DNA of 64,000 nucleotides from Zetaproteobacteria bacterium CG1_02_55_237 (GTDB lineage Bacteria; Pseudomonadota; Zetaproteobacteria; Mariprofundales; Mariprofundaceae), in NCBI GenBank assembly GCA_001871195.1, contig MNXA01000053.1, positions 24,605-88,604 of the forward strand, given 5' to 3'. The translations under genes were made by a program, and so were the position numbers. The notes below the pieces were generated by a model. That model did no database searches, had not been told where the DNA came from, and saw only the letters and a list, made by a program, of their open reading frames with translations. This document shows positions 62,972-64,000 of the stretch, piece by piece. Each line of letters begins with the position of its first letter. Positions within the stretch are counted from its first letter, which is position 1.

Positions 62972-63631
62972 ATGGATATTCAGGGAATTCTTCACGGCAT
63001 AAGTATCTGGGCGCTGCCGGTGATGCTGGCCATTGTGCTGCATGAGGTGGCACACGGCTGGATGGCAGACAAGCTGGGCGACGATACGGCCCGCTGGATG
63101 GGGCGGCTGACGCTTAATCCCCTGAAGCACATTGATCCTGTCGGCACTATTCTCGTACCGGTGATCCTGCTGGTCGTTGGTTCTCCTATCCTGTTCGGTT
63201 ATGCCAAGCCTGTGCCGGTGAACTTCCGCAAACTGCGTAATCCGAAACGGGATATGGTCTGGGTGGCGCTGGCCGGACCTGTGACCAACATCCTGCTTGC
63301 CCTCGCTTCAACGGCCTTGCTGGCCGGCATGACAATGGTTCCCCTCGATATGGAATGGCTGGCCATCCCCGTTGCCTCGATGTGCCAGGCCTCGATCCTG
63401 ATCAATCTGGTGCTGTGCATCTTCAATCTGATTCCGGTGCCGCCACTGGACGGGGGCAGGGTGGCTGTCGGCCTGCTGCCGGGCCGGGCTGCCTATAATC
63501 TGTCGCGCGTGGAGCCTTATGGCTTTGCCATCATTATCGTGCTGCTGTTTATGGGTGTGTTGCAGGATGTAATCGGCCCGGTGGTCATCGGTGGAGCCGA
63601 CTTCCTTATAACGCTTGCCGGGGTTCAATAG
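62972..63631 (+). CDS. Site-2 protease family membrane metalloprotease (M50, rhomboid-like small type)
   Basis: The 219-aa integral membrane zinc protease has H24-E25-x2-H28 in LHEVAHGW and the second metal ligand D160 in NLIPVPPLDGGR. Further conserved blocks are GRLTLNPLKHIDPVGTI and ALAGPVTNILLAL. It has no PDZ domain, so it belongs to the compact M50B group (YwhC-like), whose substrates are mostly unknown. The ATG follows a GCGGG stretch; no strong ribosome-binding site. Confidence 0.93.
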   Translation: MDIQGILHGISIWALPVMLAIVLHEVAHGWMADKLGDDTARWMGRLTLNPLKHIDPVGTILVPVILLVVGSPILFGYAKPVPVNFRKLRNPKRDMVWVALAGPVTNILLALASTALLAGMTMVPLDMEWLAIPVASMCQASILINLVLCIFNLIPVPPLDGGRVAVGLLPGRAAYNLSRVEPYGFAIIIVLLFMGVLQDVIGPVVIGGADFLITLAGVQ

Positions 63632-63716
63632 TTTGTCTTAAATGGCCCGGCAACAGGCCTTAGCGCACAACCCTGAGCATCGCCGATAGCATTTTTTACT
63701 GTTGGCAACAAATAGA

Positions 63717-63752
63717 GTTGTCCGGTTTTAGAGCACAAGGGTTGTCCGGTTT
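63717..63752. repeat. Direct repeat pair at the insertion-sequence end
   Basis: Two exact 12-bp copies of GTTGTCCGGTTT, 24 bases apart, lie between the M50 gene and the transposase stop. Confidence 0.85.
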
Positions 63753-63761
63753 GGTTTTGGT

Positions 63762-63998
63762 TCATATTGCTGCCTTCAGCCTTGGTAGTGGTAGTTCCGG
63801 CTTGCTGGCCTTGGGCTTCAGAAGAGGCTGAAACTCGGCGAGTTTTCTTGGCCCGTGGAAGATGGCCATGCTGCCATCGGTATAGCAGTGAACACGCACT
63901 CTGGCTTTGACATAATGGTGTCGGTATTCATTGCTGGGGATTTGCAGGGTTCTGCCCTCAAAGCTGACGGTGTTGTCTTTGTTGACTGTGCGTTCGTG
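63762..63998 (-). CDS. Transposase, C-terminal fragment (5' part outside window)
   Basis: Reading the minus strand from the window edge gives 78 codons to a TGA at 63764-63762. The peptide includes HERTVNKDNTVSFEGRTLQIP and VRVHCYTDGSMAIFHGPRKLAEF. This is the C-terminal beta domain seen after the rve/DDE core of ISNCY/IS481-like transposases, which begins with ERTV.KDNTVS and ends near DGSLAVFHGPR. A Lys/Pro-rich tail follows. Whether the rest is intact cannot be seen. Confidence 0.75.
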   Translation of the reverse strand, partial: HERTVNKDNTVSFEGRTLQIPSNEYRHHYVKARVRVHCYTDGSMAIFHGPRKLAEFQPLLKPKASKPELPLPRLKAAI

Positions 63999-64000
63999 CT

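Larger units (their letters stand above)
63717..64000 (-). mobile_element. End of an insertion sequence (integrase-type/ISNCY- or IS481-like), running off the window
   Basis: The segment contains the C-terminal end of a DDE-type transposase on the minus strand and, beyond its stop, two direct copies of GTTGTCCGGTTT (63717-63728 and 63741-63752). Such repeated ends are likely transposase-binding sites. The outer boundary was not fixed; the IS may start anywhere from about 63700. Confidence 0.65.

Overview
The window is a stretch of a Gram-negative, LPS-bearing proteobacterial chromosome of moderate GC. Supporting features are a heptose pathway (gmhA, rfaE2), an Mla-type lipid transport operon, an RND efflux tripartite set, type IV pilus genes with a PilQ secretin, and an LpoA/PBP1A pair. 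Gene order is compact, with many ATGA overlaps and several TTG/GTG starts. The mix would fit a Zetaproteobacterium or an early-branching Beta/Gammaproteobacterium, but no rRNA is present, so the taxon is only an inference.

Layout. 1-1.4 kb: 3' part of an acyl-CoA synthetase gene. 1.4-10 kb: an envelope block that matches the E. coli rsmI/lpoA/yraN/diaA/dolP neighbourhood. A minus-strand operon (rsmI, yraN, gmhA, a deoxyhypusine-synthase-like unknown, a 43-aa membrane protein, a dolP-like gene, rfaE2) is divergent from lpoA, and lpoA is convergent with PBP1A. 9.9-12.3 kb: minor pilins fimT/pilV/pilW/pilX. 12.3-14.1 kb: two paralogous secreted Cys/His-rich proteins, each with its own CRP-type site and terminator. 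14.2-20.2 kb: pilMNO-pilQ (no pilP seen) and aroB. 20.2-28.2 kb (minus strand): a Bax-inhibitor-like protein, fxsA, and a seven-gene operon alr-mlaE-mlaF-mlaD-TPR lipoprotein-GCS2-M20 peptidase. 28.3-34.0 kb: RND efflux system. 34.1-42.1 kb: rimP-nusA-ylxR-infB-rbfA-DHH-truB translation operon.

42.1-51.4 kb is the most distinctive region: an Anbu (ancestral proteasome-like) locus. It holds a transglutaminase-like protein, an alpha-E protein and a circularly permuted ATP-grasp on the minus strand. Divergent from these are a protein resembling 4-hydroxyphenylpyruvate dioxygenase (with all three predicted iron ligands), a 1130-aa transglutaminase-DUF2126 amidoligase fusion, and the Anbu protease. 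The context suggests a system that makes or edits peptide/isopeptide bonds, coupled to a self-compartmentalised hydrolase and possibly an Fe(II) oxygenase-like step.

51.5-58.5 kb: housekeeping genes (cyclophilin, an rRNA methyltransferase, typA, uvrB). 58.5-59.9 kb: a small AT-rich accessory segment, including a WYL-like protein, bracketed by a 13-bp direct repeat derived from the uvrB 3' end. 59.9-62.9 kb: small envelope/stress proteins (BON, entericidin, DUF3185, GlsB/YeaQ, MipA). 63.0-63.6 kb: an M50 metalloprotease. 63.7-64.0 kb: the end of an insertion sequence that runs off the window. No intergenic stretch exceeds 300 bases. No tRNA, rRNA or CRISPR array was seen.
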